A stretch of DNA of 64,000 nt from Salticus scenicus (Eukaryota; Arthropoda; Arachnida; Araneae; Salticidae): assembly GCA_963930645.1 (NCBI GenBank), contig OZ005648.1:194157304-194221303 (forward strand), read 5' to 3'. The notes beneath the pieces were generated by a model. The model worked only from the letters and a program-made list of their open reading frames with translations, made no database searches and was not told where the DNA came from. Of this stretch, positions 34,666 to 48,028 are shown piece after piece; position 1 is the stretch's first letter; the number at the start of each line of letters is the position of its first letter. The position numbers were made by a program, and so were the translations under genes.

Positions 34666-35465
34666 GCAAACAAAATATAAAAATCATACATTTATAAAAC
34701 ATTAAACATGAGATTTCAATCGACGCAAAAAACATTTTTTTTATAAAACTTTTATTAAATGTGTCAAAAAGTAAAATACAATAAAAAGTCTATACAATAT
34801 ATAATGGTACCACTATTATAAAAATTAATAATAATAATAACAATTATTATCTACGTTAAAATGTTATGTAAATATTTGAATTTAAACACAATTTGTTATC
34901 ACATACAAAATCGAACATTTTATAATTATACATTTTAAATTATTTATATTTATATTACCATGTTATATTTAATAAATGTACTAAGAATTACTTGAATTTT
35001 CATTTATAGTATCGTAAAATCGAATTTCAGTTTATCTAAATTAGACTAATTATTACAAATATAAGAAATATATTTGTCATTCATTAATATATTTGCCATT
35101 ATAATTATTTTCGGTTTTGAAAAGATCAAATTAAAATAATTATAATAATAGAAAATGAACAATGATATTCTTTTATAAGCATCATTGCATATTCTTACAA
35201 CCAACAAAGGTTGATTAAATGATAAGTTAATATATATATTACATTGAAAATATATTTCAGCTATAGGAAATATTCAACCTTTTTAAGAAATATTTATGAA
35301 ATTAAACAAACGTATTAGGCAGCTACTGCCGTAAAAAAAACTCATGAAATTAATTTATAAAATATTGCTTTGAAAATAATAATTAGAATTATTTTCCATT
35401 TTCAGACAATATATTTGCGGATTTACACTCTGCATTATATAGGTTTTATGTAAAATGTCACTATA
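34666..35465. other. Very A+T-rich sequence
   Basis: No open frame of note, no repeat structure. Nothing recognised. Confidence 0.55.
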
Positions 35466-35674
35466 CAGTCGAGAGCAAAATTATTGAAGCACACATCCAC
35501 ATTTTTCATATTTTTTATTTTTAGTTTGGTCGCTAATTTTTATCATCAACTTACTTTTTTATGAGCAACACAAAAACTAAGATCATGACTCGACAAATAT
35601 TTATTTAACAAAACGGGTGCGCATTTTTTAAATGCGAATTATTGCTAGCGCTTCAATAATTTTGCTGCCGACTG
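35466..35674. mobile_element. 209-bp Tc1-like MITE
   Basis: CAGTCGAGAGCAAAATTATT (35466-) is inverted at 35650-35674, 23 of 25 bases. The ends share CAGTCGGCAGCAAAA with the large palindrome at 37240-40676, so both probably belong to one Tc1-like terminal-repeat family. TA precedes the left end; the right flank reads AA, so the target duplication is not clean. Confidence 0.75.
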
Positions 35675-35684
35675 AATTCTTTTA

Positions 35685-35686
<2 letters not shown>

Positions 35687-35737
<51 letters not shown>
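35687..35737. repeat. (TA)n microsatellite
   Basis: About 25 uninterrupted AT dinucleotides. It and the shorter (AT)n at about 35951-35964 border the next MITE. Confidence 0.9.
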
Positions 35738-35740
<3 letters not shown>

Positions 35741-35742
35741 CG

Positions 35743-35944
35743 ACCACATTTCCTACGACTAGCAGTGAGGACGAGTCTAAAAGTTGGCAGGCGTGCAAAA
35801 TTCGCCGAGAGATTGTTATTTAGCAAACATCCAGTTATTCGGTGTTCCTTTATCGCTTGTTTTCTCTCAGTCACCCCTATTTTAACACTGGACTCGTTCA
35901 ATCCGCACTTGCGCAGAGGCTTCCATGGTCGCAAGAAATGTGGT
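35743..35944. mobile_element. About 200-bp MITE inside a (TA)n run
   Basis: ACCACATTTCCTACGAC near the left end is inverted at the right as GTCGCAAGAAATGTGGT, 15 of 17. The interior is GC-richer than its surroundings and non-coding. (TA)n on both sides suggests insertion into a TA microsatellite. Confidence 0.65.
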
Positions 35945-37237
35945 TAAAGAATATATATATATATCTGTGTGTGTGTGTATTATTACTTATTTATAGATAG
36001 TGAGGTATACAGATAGAGATATACACATATATCTAGGAAAAGGTTTAAAGAAGGCTTATTATTGTAAAAAAAAAAAATAATAATAATTCTGAAACAAAAC
36101 ACAGAGCTCAAGGCAATATATTTTTGTATTGTAAACATATCTAAAAAATATCGTGTGAAGCAATAAGCTCCATAGCAAAAAATATTTTTATGACGCCTAC
36201 TGCAAAATATCATACCAGTCAGTACGCTCTGTTTTTGTCGTTTGAAAAAATCCGATTGAGAATTGTCAAATTGATTAAGATGCTGGGAAAAGGTAAACGT
36301 AAAATTAAAATTTCAAACGTGAAAGGTTCCATCTGATAAGTTCGCCACTGCATTTGTTTCGATTTTTATTTATTTATTTACTGAAAGCTCTGAAAAATTC
36401 TATAAATATATCTGCTCTGTTTTAAAGAAGCTGAGTGTATGCATCAGCAAATAAAAATTTCACTTTCGATATTTGAAAATTGGTTGTTTTGATCAAAAAG
36501 ATATCAGTGTTCCGATGTCGACAAATAATGAAGATTTAGAAGCAACGATCAAAGAAGTTGCATCTCAAACGCAAAAACAAATTCCCGAAGGATACCATAA
36601 GAATACTTCATAATATTTTACATAAGATGCGAACGATTCAAAAAGCGTGAAGATGTGTAATACATGCGTTGAACCAATGGAAGAGCGAAAAAATTTTTGA
36701 AGAGTATGGATATCCTTAACTGGAAACAATGAAAATCTTTCTTGTAGAATATCCTGAAGGGAGATGAAAATGGGATGCGTAGAGACAATTCATAGAGCAC
36801 AGTAAAATTTATAAATAAATAAATAAAATCATTGCATGAATGCGAAAGAATTATCAACAAGAACACCGAAACAAGCAATAAAGATCATTGTAATAAAACT
36901 TTCTTATCTAGCTGGTGTGATATGTAGAGTTCGTTCTATTAGAAACTTCTGCAAGACGGTATAAGTGAAACAATTAGTGCTATAGACAACAGATGCTACA
37001 AATAAATTAAGAAATATGTCGGAAACTTCCCTTTACTAGTAAAGGTTTGAGACCAGTGAAATTGTTTCATGACTGAAAATGTATCATCTTGCAAAACCGA
37101 TCAACGTCTCTTAGAATCCCTTAAATTTCAGGCCGATAGCTGAATTTTCTAGAGAATGACGGAGAAAATTTTGATAAATAAAAGAATCATCCCCAGTCTC
37201 AATTACGTATTCATTTCTCTAAAGCACTCATACAACT
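35945..37237. other. A+T-rich sequence, possible decayed coding traces
   Basis: Between 36520 and 36780 short readable stretches occur in two frames on the plus strand, interrupted by stops; they could be a very old transposase, but I cannot name a family. Otherwise nothing recognised. Confidence 0.35.
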
Positions 37238-38134
37238 TACAGTCGGCAGCAAAAGTATTCGAGCACTATCCAATAATTTCAATATAAACTAAGTATGTTC
37301 TGGCCACCACAAGACTTTCTTCTATATTTTCCTATACATATTAAATCAGTAACAATATTAAAATAAATAAATAAATAAATAAAAAATACGATTTTTTTTC
37401 TAAGTTTTTTTTTTTTTTTTTTTTTTTTTGTTAAAAGTAATACATATTCAATCAGTAACAATAAAAAAAAAAAAAAAAAAAAAAAATATTACGAATTTTT
37501 TTTTCTATTTTTTTTTTTTTCTTTTGTTAAAAGTAAAAAAAAATCGATAACTTTGTTTTAAATTATCACAGATTTATAGTTCAACCATTCGTTTTAAAGG
37601 TATTGACGAGATCTTTCGAATGATACCTCTCTTCAAAATTTACCCCCCCCAGGGGGGGAAGCGATGCGCCCCCATGCACAAAATTTTTTTCCTAGTTAAC
37701 TACTACTATTATCAATAATTCATATTAATTTTACAATCACAAGTTTAAAATAACTCTCATTATGCCCATTTATACGGAATTTTGTCCTATGCTGCCATGT
37801 TAAAAATTTGCATAAAATGCGATTACAGCGCCACCTGTTGAGCTATTGATCCCCAAATCTGATAGGCACCAGTTCATGTCAGGGTGCAACTAAATACCAA
37901 GTTTGGTTAAATTTCATTCATTGGTTCGTGAGATACAGCGTCCACAAAAAAATGATACAGACAGACAGACAGACACACAGACACACAGACAGACAGACAT
38001 TTTTTAAAAACTATCAATTCGTGTTCAGGATACCCCAAAACGTGTAAATCCGTCAAAAAACGGAGGTCGAAAATTTTCGCGAATCCAATACTTTCACTAT
38101 ATTACATATAGAAGAAAGTAAAAAGTACACTTAA

Positions 38135-38227
38135 TACCGCTTTGTTAAATAAATCCTTGTCGAATAATGTTTTTAGTCTGACTAAGACAATGACTCGACA
38201 AGGATTTTTTTAACAAAGCAGTATTAA
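38135..38227. repeat. Centre of the palindrome
   Basis: TTAATACCGCTTTGTTAAAT.. and its complement ..TTTAACAAAGCAGTATTAA flank a centre around AGTCTGACTAAGAC with CTTGTCGA / TCGACAAGG on either side, so there is almost no spacer between the arms. Such a structure would extrude readily as a cruciform. Confidence 0.75.
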
Positions 38228-38549
38228 CACGTTAGCGCCCAGTGTCTTCATTTGAGGTTAGCTAATAAAATGGCACCTACATTTTTTGTGGTTTCTTGGA
38301 ATAATTTCTGCCTTTTAGTGCCAAGTTTTTAGCGCTACTCTAAATGATCCCTGAAAGTTTTATGTACCTACTATTAATTTTTACTTCATAATATGACTAG
38401 TCATTTTATGATTTTTCATTCATCGCACATGTCTTTGCTTTTTGCGGAGGTATACTAACTTAAATCAAGTTGAATAATAATATATATTATATTACTTTAT
38501 TTTCGAGATCTTTGTCAAGATATAATAGGAAATTAATCTGTTATCTCAA

Positions 38550-38583
<34 letters not shown>

Positions 38584-38758
38584 CTCAAATTTTTCTCGCT
38601 AAAACACTAAATGTCAATAAATGAGGATAGGCTTTAAATTTAAAACAATCAGAAGAATTGTTTAAGTTAATATATTTTACTGTCAGTTGTCTATATTAAT
38701 TTAGAAGTGAAATAATCAGCTAATAATATTTTGCAAAATTAATTTGGGCGTTAACGGG
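38228..38758. mobile_element. 531-bp piggyBac-like MITE
   Basis: TTAA lies directly outside both ends (38224-38227, 38759-38762). Terminal repeats CACGTTAGCGCCCA and, on the complement, CCCGTTAACGCCCA match at 12 of 14. TTAA duplication with short inverted ends is the piggyBac pattern. The empty site can be read from the opposite arm of the palindrome, where TTAA is followed directly by GTGTACTTTTTACTTTC (complement of 38105-38130). Non-coding. Confidence 0.8.
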
Positions 38759-38890
38759 TTAAGTGTTTTTACTTTCTTCTATATGTAATATAGAGAAAGT
38801 ATTGGATTCGCGAAAATTTTCGACCTCCGTTTTTTGATGGATTTACATGTTTTGGGATGTCTAGATTACGAATTAATAGTTTTTAGAAAA

Positions 38891-38921
<31 letters not shown>

Positions 38922-38959
38922 ATAATTTTATTTTGGACGCTGTATCTCACGAACCAATG

Positions 38960-39998
38960 AATGAAATTTAACCAAACTTGGTATTTAGTTGCACCCTGAC
39001 ATAAACTGGTGCTGATTAGATTTTGGGATCAATCGCTCAACAGGTGGCGTTGTGATCGCATTTTATGCAAATTTTTAACATGGCAGCATAGGACAAAATT
39101 CCGTATAAATGGGCATAAAGAGAGTTATTTTACACTTGTGATTGTAAAATTAATATGAATTATTGATAATAGTAGTAGTTAACTAGGAAAAAAATTTTGT
39201 GCTTGTGGGGGCATCGGTTCCCCCCCTGGGGGGGAAGTACCCACCCGGGGGGGCAAAGTTTCAAGATGGGTATCTTTCGAAAGGTCTCGTCAATACCTTT
39301 AAAACGAATGGTTGAACTATAAATCTGTGATAATTTAAAACAAAGTTATCGATTTTTTTACTTTTAACAAAAAAAAAAAAAAAAAAAAAAAAATCGCATT
39401 TTTTTTTTTTTTTTTTTTTTTTCTTTTTTAACGAAATTTAACCAAACTTGGTATTTAGTTGGTCCCCGACATAAACTGGTACTGATTATGTTTGGGGATC
39501 AATAGCTCAACAGGTGGCGCTGTGATACCATTTTATCTAAATTTTTAACATGGCAGCATAGGACAAAAATTCGTATAAATGTGCATAATAAGAGTTGTTT
39601 TAAACTTGTGATTGTAAAATTAATATGAATTATTGATAATAGTAGTATGTAACTAGGAAAAAAATTTTCTGCATGGGGGGGCATCGCTTCCCTCCCCTAG
39701 GGGGGAAATACCCCCCAGGGGGGGTGAATTTTCACAATGGGTATCTTTCGAAAGATCAGGTTGATAATACTAGTAGTTAACTAGGAAAAATTTTTGTGCA
39801 TGTGGGGGCATCGGTTCCCCCTCCGACCGGGGGGGGAAAGTTCCCACCCGGGGGGGCAAAGTTTCAAGATGGGTATCTTTCGAAAGGTCTCGTCAATACC
39901 TTTAAAACGAATGGTTGAACCATAAATCTGTGATAATTTAAACCAAAGTTATCCATTTTTTTTTACTTTTAACAAAACAAAACTTAGAAAAAAAATCG

Positions 39999-40037
<39 letters not shown>

Positions 40038-40485
40038 GAAATTTAACCAAACTTGGTATTTAGTTGGTCCCCGACATTAACTGGTGCTGATTATGTTTGG
40101 GGATGAATAGCTCAACAGGTGGCGCTGTGATAGCATTTTATTTAAATTTTTAACATGGCAGCATAGGACAAAAATTCGTATAAATGTGCGTAATAAGAGT
40201 TGTTTTAAACTTGTGATTGTAAAATTAATATGAATTATTGATAATAGTAGTATGTAACTAGGAAAAAAAATTTCTGCATGGGGGGGCATCGCTTCCCCCC
40301 CTGGGGAGGAAGTACCCCCCCGGGGGTAAATTTATGTGCATGTGGGAACCCCCCCCCCCGGGGGAGGGGTAAATTTTGAAGATGGGTATCTATGGAAAGG
40401 TCTCATCAATACCTTTAAAAGGAATGGTTGAACTATAAATCTGTGATAATTTAAAACAAAGTTATCGATTTTTTTTTACTTTTAA

Positions 40486-40519
<34 letters not shown>

Positions 40520-40540
40520 GTATTTTTTTTTTTTTTTTTT
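38960..40540 (+). repeat. Tandem copies within the right palindrome arm
   Basis: A segment containing ACCAAACTTGGTATTTAGTT starts at 38971, 39441 and 40046 (steps 470 and 605). Each copy has AACAGGTGGCG, a block reading GGCAGCATAGGACAAAA, a C/G homopolymer region and poly-A/T. The left arm has a single complement (about 37870-37925). Repeated open frames at 39499-39684 and 40077-40289 (minus) result from this and are not genes. Confidence 0.8.
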
Positions 40541-40678
40541 TTTTAATATTGTTACTGATTGAATATGTATAGGTAAATATAGAAGAAAGTCTTGTGGTGG
40601 CCACAACATACTAGTTTTTTTTTTTCTTTTTAGACAGGGATTATTGATAGTGCTCAGACACTTTTGCTGCCGACTGTA

Positions 40679-41299
40679 TTACCACACTAAATAAATGTAA
40701 ACAACATATGAAGGAGAGATTTAAAGCTCCTTCTAACAGCCTAAATTCGGAGAGGATTTATATCAAACTTTACAGTTGAGCTTACATATATGTGATCTCA
40801 GAATTATAATTGTAAATTTCGCAAAATCTTCAAACGGTAGCACTTTACAAACCAATGCTTAGTGACAACTTCGCAAATGTTGCAAAGTGATTTATCTATA
40901 TTATTTTTATGAAATTCGCCAACTCAGTATTAGAAATGTTCACGAAGATATTTCGTAAGCTTCTGGGGAATTCGTCGTGCATAATGCATCTTTTAATGTC
41001 TAAACTTCCAGCGACAAAGAATAAAATCTCATATAAACAGTACTAAATAAACCAATGACGATTCCGAGCTCCACGGTGAATTAAATATTTTAACCTCATA
41101 TTTATATGCTTGCATTTAACAAAATATTTCCTTTATGATTATATTTTCTTAATATACAAAATACAATTGTAAAACGAACGAATGCATTAGAAATTTGAAA
41201 TAATGTGCACAATATTTCTTTAATGAAAACTGTCAACAGTACAAATAATTTATTATGCGTATTAAATAAAAAAAACATGCATAATTTTATACACACACA

Positions 41300-41340
<41 letters not shown>

Positions 41341-42605
41341 TTTATACATACATATATATATATATAATATATATCATTGTGTTATAATTTATTTTATACA
41401 TAACAATTGACATAACATTGTCATGTATAAAATAGTTCATATTTTAAATATATTTCATTCATTTTTACATAAATTATTTATCTATTGTAAAGCAATATCA
41501 ATTTTAAGGATTGGGTTTTTTAATCATTCTCGGTAAATATATTTTAATAAAGATAAAAGAAACCCTGAAAACTGATAAAGAATACCAACATATTATTTTA
41601 ATTTTTAATGATGAAATAATTAGCTAATGATGGAAAAAAAATGTAACGATCTCATTACCTAGTATATATATAATAAAAGTACTCTACGATGACATCAAGA
41701 AAAGAAATATAATTTATTCGAGCTAATTAATTGCAAGTTTTTGTACTTTATTTACGCACTTAATTAATATGAAGTTAAAAGGCTCCTGCTTTATTTTTTG
41801 TCATAAGAAATTGAACGGTTTGTTAATTTAGAAAGAAAAGACTGTGTTATACTTTCTTTTTTGCATGGATTTTTTTTTTTTTTTTTCATTTTACATAGAG
41901 GCTTCATTAATTAATAATGTTCGTAAAGGAAAATACTACTGATGTGCAATTAAACGTTTAGAGTATACATAAAGAATGAAATAACGAACGCACAAATGAA
42001 AAAAAAAAGGGATAAAAAATTAATATAATAAAGTTGAAGGCACTGAAATGCCATAATATCTAATTTTTAATGTTTAACATGTTTGCGAGATTTCTTTTTC
42101 GGCATATAAAAAAATAATAGTTAGAAACATTGGTAGTAAAACTAAAAGGATATAATGATAATCCTTGTCTTCACCAAAATCTCCCAAGGAATGTAATTAT
42201 CAAATCTGACAAATTTAAAAATTCTAGTCAGCTCAGTTATAAGAACGAAATTGTTCATAACGTACATTTTTTTTTTTTTCTTTTTTCTTCTTTCGTGGGT
42301 TTAATGTAGTTTTTCATTAAATTTTTTTTTTAAAGAATTAGAGGCATCAGTGTGTTAGTCTTTAGTTTTTATTTCATTCCAACTTGTATTTTTATAGTTT
42401 TTATAAAAAAAAAGAAAAACACCTTTTTTTATTATTATTATTAAGTTGTTTACCGTCCTTTGAAGATTTGTGACCTGAATTCACAAGCGGAGTGACACAA
42501 AAAGAAAAGAAAGAAAAAGTCAATAAAATAACATTTTTGTAACACAATTCATTTATTTCTGATGTAAGGTAATGAAAATGGTTTTTTTTAATAATTACCA
42601 AGAAA
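40679..42605. other. A+T-rich sequence
   Basis: Contains (TA)n at about 41303-41335 and 41352-41372, and poly-T tracts near 41870 and 42270. Nothing recognised. Confidence 0.5.
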
Positions 42606-43784
42606 GTTGAAAAGTGTTAATGACTTTGGTTTGTCTGTCTGTCCGTCCTCTTACTCGCCTGAGTAATCATGGGATTTCTTGAAAGTGATGTATATTATTC
42701 ACGTTCACTACAGGTGTTTCGCATTGAAAATGTAGTAAATAGTACAATTGATTTGTGTACAGGGACATCGTAAAGTATTCCAAAGCATTGCGTCCTATAC
42801 AAGGTATTTCTATAAACGATATTTTAATACCTTTGTTTTGCACAAATCTTAATGAAATTTAAATATGTTATTTAAATTAAATATCGGATATTTTCAATTG
42901 AAAATGCAGTAAATATCGCCAGTTATTTATGTAGAGGAATCCGTGAAAATGTTTCAAAGAGCTGCGTTCTATGAGAGGTGTTTTATAGACCATATTTAAT
43001 AACTTTACTTTGTCCAAATCTCAATTAAATTGAAATATGTTATCCACATGCACAAAAGAATATTTTCTGTAGAGTGTAGTGAGATTATCACTAACATTTT
43101 CAATGCCACATAAAAATATCCTCATACATTAAGGGTTATTATTTGAAATTTGCCGGAATTGTATTTTTATTTCAAATAAACATTTTTAACACTTTCTAAC
43201 AATTTTTCAGTGTGAGTATGACTTGAATCAGTATATCCATGTATCCCACTGTCCGTCTGCTGCTTTTTAGCGTCCGTAAATATTTCCAGAATTTCTTAAA
43301 AATGATACATATTATCCAAGTTCTTTATGGAATTTTCTCTATTTAAAATGACTTTAATAAGTCCAATTCAATTGGTTTGTATACAGGGACATGCAAAAAA
43401 CTTTAATGCATTACCTTTTAGGAGAAAAGTTTTTATAAATCACGTTTGAATAAATTTCTACTGGAAAATTCACAAAGAAATTTATTGTTAATAAAAAAAA
43501 AAATAAAAATAAAAATAAAATAAAATAAAAAATGTAAAATATGATATGTTTAGGGTTCACGTTTGCAGGGCTAAACTAAAATATTCAGTTTCATTCAGGG
43601 CTGCATTTCCGTTTCTGTTAAGCATTTTTAACACTTTCCATCAATGTTTAAGATTTATTATAAGTTTAATTAGTCTGTGTACCTGCCTGTCTGTCCTTCT
43701 CTCCGTCTGTTATGTGATAACGTATGCAAAGGACATTGAAAGTTATACGATACAACGAGTACGCACAGTTGGAAAGTGTTAATT
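42606..43784 (+). repeat. Diverged tandem-repeat element with TCTG blocks
   Basis: Three segments starting with a TCTGTCTGTCC-type block (about 42632, 43244, 43688) precede repeated phrases: GAAAATG(T/C)AGTAAAT (42727, 42900), ACAGGGACAT (42769, 43383) and ATTTCTTGAAA / ATTTCTTAAAA. AGTTG.AAAGTGTTAAT occurs at both ends (42605, 43768). It resembles the other tandem-repeat elements in the window but is more decayed. Confidence 0.55.
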
Positions 43785-43978
43785 ATCAATGCATACCGAA
43801 TAATGTTTTGTTCTTATTTATATTAGCATTGGTAAGCATCATTATGAATGAATACCTTGTTCTTTATTTAATACCGTTATAATTTTCACTTTTATATATT
43901 GTCTCCGTTAAAAACGGTGGAATGATGGAGTGATTTCGGTAACGCATTTGTAATGAAAAATGTGAAATTGAGCCAATT

Positions 43979-44014
<36 letters not shown>

Positions 44015-44904
44015 CAGTGGGGAATTTTATTTTATTTTTTATTTTTGCATACTGGTGTAAGCGATGTCAGATATAACTATATTTCTTCTATGAAAAAAAA
44101 AATCAACCTTGTATCAGTCGTTTATAGGAAATATTATTTAATATCTTAATTTAAAATAATTATAAATTAGTCTTTCTTTTTTTGTATTTTTTTTTTTTTT
44201 TTTTTTTTTTGTATTACTTATTTTACAGTTCAACACATCGTAATTTATTATGCAACTTATTTAAGAAAATCCGATTCGAATTATCCAACAATTTTCCTAT
44301 TTTGGAATAACAAATTCAGAAAAAAATTTTACTAACTACAATCTAATCACAAACAATGTTAAATAATAAATTCCTTCAATTAAGTTTTGTATATATCAAC
44401 GAGAAATGAACTTAGGTTTATTTAATTATTTTACTCTTTCGGAAAAATATATCGGAAAAATAAAAAATAAAAAATAAGTAAATAAAAAATTATATTCAAC
44501 TAACTAGGTTTAAATTTTGCTATATATTTGTTCCAAATTCAAGATTTAGGAAATATAAAGGGATAAAAGTTCTTATATTTTTAATACGGTATTTCGTTTT
44601 TATCATATTTTTCTCATTATGAATATTTGCCATCTGACTGCCTTTGAGAAGGGCAAGATTGTAATGTTGTTTTCATTGCCCACTTTTTTCCTGTGTAATA
44701 AAGTAATACTTAATTCTACTTGAGATTAAAAATGTAACTATGCACATAATTATAACCCTTACGGCTATTGATTAAAATTATGAAATCTGAAAAATAATCT
44801 AAAATTTCATAATTATATAATTTCGAATTATTAGTGTATTGCAGCAAAAATAACGGCTCAGTGACTGGATATATCCGTCAGCGGCGGTTAGATGGTTTAA
44901 AAGG
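43785..44904. other. A+T-rich sequence
   Basis: Includes poly-T tracts (43981-44011, 44187-44210). Nothing recognised. Confidence 0.5.
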
Positions 44905-44906
44905 TA

Positions 44907-45444
44907 ACAGGTGCGGCAGTGAAACGGGCGATTTTGAAACCTCTTCCAGCGATACAAATTTATTCACAGCAATATAACAGAATTTCAACATGAATCTACT
45001 ATGCTTGCAATTTGTGAGGAATATTTTTGAACAACTTGCACATCTTGCACAGACATGTCATGAAACAATATGTACATCACTTGAAAATGACATCACCCCC
45101 CTTTTCCTTCACACACACCCCTCTTTCTCATCACATTTCTCGTTTCCTCAAAGTTCTATACCCACAATTTGATACCATGCGCCGACGGAACTGGGAAATG
45201 ACATAGGAGATTGTAATGAGCACGAAATACACGCTGCGCGGCCACGCAGCTGTCGTTGTTTTTTGTAAAACGCCTTTACAAAAAATTGTTGTTCACCGGT
45301 ACACGACGTCATCTCAACTGAACACCGATATCAGGGTCAATGCAAAGGTATGTTGTCTAGATGGCACCACTCTCGTTTTCTGATTCCTAACGCACCTTAC
45401 TATTTCCAGGGTTTCAAAATCACCCGTTTCACTGCCGCACCTGT
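44907..45444. mobile_element. 538-bp TA-flanked MITE
   Basis: Inverted ends of 35 bp (34 matching) beginning ACAGGTGCGGCAGTGAAACG, with TA on both sides (44905-44906, 45445-45446). That fits Tc1/mariner-type insertion. The interior has no recognisable transposase; the frame at 44990-45172 lacks any domain. GC-richer than its surroundings. Confidence 0.85.
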
Positions 45445-45446
45445 TA

Positions 45447-45533
45447 TAAATTTGTATAAAACAGCTAGAAAATGCCTGTTTTCTATACGTATCAGTAGTT
45501 AAATGACAGAACGTTTTAAATTAACTTGCAGAG

Positions 45534-45570
<37 letters not shown>

Positions 45571-47878
45571 ATCATTATAAATATTTTTCTTTACAGATTG
45601 AATCTTTAGATTTTTGTGTCGTATTTCAAAGAATAAGATATATAACCCTATAATCAACTTTAATTTACACTCATGAGATATAAAGAAACTCATTGAAAAC
45701 AAAATGGTAAGTATCTATATAGTAAAAGTCAAGCATGAAATTTGTGGTACACCTTTAGCATATTAGTTATGGGAGAACAGGGTCAAAAATGGTAGCATTC
45801 GAAAGGTGTGATTAACCAGATGTGCAGAATACTCAAATATATTTTCATATGATGTCAAGAAGGTATTTAAATACACTTTTATTTTTTTATGCATTTTTCC
45901 ATTTTAGACACGTATTCTTTTACATTGAAAAATACCTAAAGTAGATAGTTCTTAAATCTGACAATTTCTGAAAACTCAAATAAAACCACAGACATTGTAA
46001 TTTGTATAACGTAGCATCAATAAACTCTCGACTACAGATGTTTTATTCCAAGATAAAACAACCATTAGAGGGTAGAAATTTGAGTGAATGAGAGGTAGAT
46101 CGAAAGATTATATGTTGAAAATATACGCAAGTAAAAAAAAAAAAAAAAAAAAAAAAATTGATTCTTGTTGTGAGGATAAATAATAATAATAATAATAATA
46201 AAAGAAAGAAAGAAAGAAAAGAAAAAAAAAAAAGGAAAAATAAATAAAAATAATAATAATAAAAGAAAGAGAGAAAGAAACGAAAAAAAAAGGAAAAAAA
46301 AAAAAGAATAATAATAAAATAAAAGAAAGAAAGAAAGAAACGAAAAAAAAAATATTACTCCAGAATTACATCGAAATGTAAAATAGAGGTTTATTTTATG
46401 TTATTTTTATATTATTAATTGGATGTAAACTATATATGTAAATACTTTAGTTACCTTTTCTATGTTTTATTGTAAAATGTCTTTATTGCATTGGTGTGGA
46501 CTACAGGTTCGTTCTGAGAATCCTTGTCTCCCCTATCTGTCTGACCCATAGACCTTATATACTAGACCCCGCCACCAATAGGACTGATCATTATAGCGAA
46601 TGTCTTTAACATGAGGGTGTAATCTGATACCTTCATTCTTTGTTCCGAGTCTCGGAAGTCACGTGAACTGGACTTAGGGGTGATTCCTCTGAAATCTGTA
46701 AGAAAGCACTCTCTCTTTCTCCCCTGTCATTTGTATGCATGGACGATTTAAGATGGTTATGTCAATTCAAACGCAATTTTTTCGCTTGCAAAATGATTTC
46801 TCATAATTTTTTTCTATGTATTTAATCTATGAAAGTTTAGCTTTCCATCCATGCGTAAATCTAAATGCTAAAATTAAAAGTGCGTGTACAATAAAAATAT
46901 TAAAAAGCACAAAATTCGTTCCTACAGAAAAATAACGCAGTGATCATTCTTCCCGTCCCACACAGGATACGGGACCCCCACGGTTTAACGGGAGTTTAAA
47001 AGAAAATGACAAAAAAAAAATAAAAAAAAAAAATCTGACCAGCTCAGAAGAAAAAAATGAAAAAGAGAGGGACTGCGATGGAAGATGATGCTGAGAGAGG
47101 ACAGGTCGGTTCTCTCTCTAGCGTATGAAATTTTCATTTTTGACACTCCTGCTTGCTTTACCCATTCCTGGAAAGCCCACCTTCTAAAGGAGTCTGTGAG
47201 CAGAGATTGATTCCTGTGATTTCTGTTAAAAACAAGTGTTGTCTTGCAGATTCTCTAACCCAAGTGACAACGTTTGAATAAATCCACCAGGATTCAATAC
47301 GATGGAGAATTTTTCCAACGAAGTCGGAGCCATTTTCAGAATATGCCAGTGATCGCAAGGTTAGTTCCTCTACATTTTCTGATTTCCTTTATTATCGGTG
47401 GTCAGACTAGTCGCTCATTTTAGTTAGATTTTGTTCTAAAATTGATTATTTTGAGAATAAAATAATAAAATAAGGTCAATAATATGAAACATAATTACAA
47501 TAGGACACCTATAGTCCTGTGTAATTTATAATTTATTGAATGATTAATATCCTGATCACCCATCAATATCCCGTATTTCTTTAAATTGTTTTATTTTAGA
47601 TTGATTTGCAGAGAATAAAAATTTGTCTCTCTAAAAGAATCTGATATTATTTTGATTCGCTGCTTCAGTTTTATGTCTTAATTATACTATTCGCTCAGGT
47701 AAAAAGAGCTTGGCCTTTTTCTCTTATTGTGTATTAGCTTTAAATCAGTTACAACGCAAAATATTCTCCTTTCTTTTATTATAAGTATTTAGATTGCTTC
47801 TAATAAAGAAAATGGATTTTCTCCTCGACCTATTAATTTTCATGTTTGCGTTATAGGCTTACTTAGTCGCAACAATTC

Positions 47879-47912
<34 letters not shown>

Positions 47913-48028
47913 GGGGGGGGGGATTTCACCAGCTCTAATTTGAGGACATATTTTTAAACGAAATCATAATGTATTCCAATTAACAGAAATTGACTACATA
48001 ATTTAAAAAAAAAAATGGATTTATTACC
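45447..48028. other. Mixed spacer with microsatellites
   Basis: (TA)n at about 45537-45567; three AAT/GAAA-rich repeats at 46180-46350; a GC-richer non-coding stretch at 46500-47400; long poly-T then poly-G at 47881-47932. A region at 47250-47360 has splice-like ends but no open frame through it. No supported gene. Confidence 0.4.

Larger units (their letters stand above)
37240..40676. mobile_element. Large palindromic Tc1-like element
   Basis: CAGTCGGCAGCAAAAGT at 37240 is inverted at the right end (to 40676), with TA on both sides (37238-37239, 40677-40678), as Tc1/mariner elements leave. Inward, the two halves are inverted copies: GGCCACCACAAGACTTTCTT (about 37301) against 40601, the (A)n/(T)n blocks, AACCATTCGTTTTAAAGGTA, homopolymeric C/G runs, a CTGT repeat block, and a near-perfect centre at about 38180. 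The left arm is about 940 bp. The right arm is longer because of a TTAA-flanked insertion and tandem copies of one segment. No transposase is present. Confidence 0.8.

Noticed and set aside
35653..35934. Open frame with a long Ile-Tyr run
   Set aside because: The run is the translated (TA)n microsatellite.
36520..36780. Short protein-like stretches suggesting an old transposase
   Set aside because: Interrupted by several stops and no motif series could be matched to a family.
39499..40289. Two similar open frames beginning MPPHAE
   Set aside because: Similarity results from tandem copies in the palindrome arm; the frames are not conserved in the other copies.
47250..47360. Possible host exon with splice-like ends (TCTTGCAG ... 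CGCAAG|GTTAGT)
   Set aside because: Stops in all three plus-strand frames and no recognisable peptide; could only be a non-coding exon, which sequence alone cannot support.
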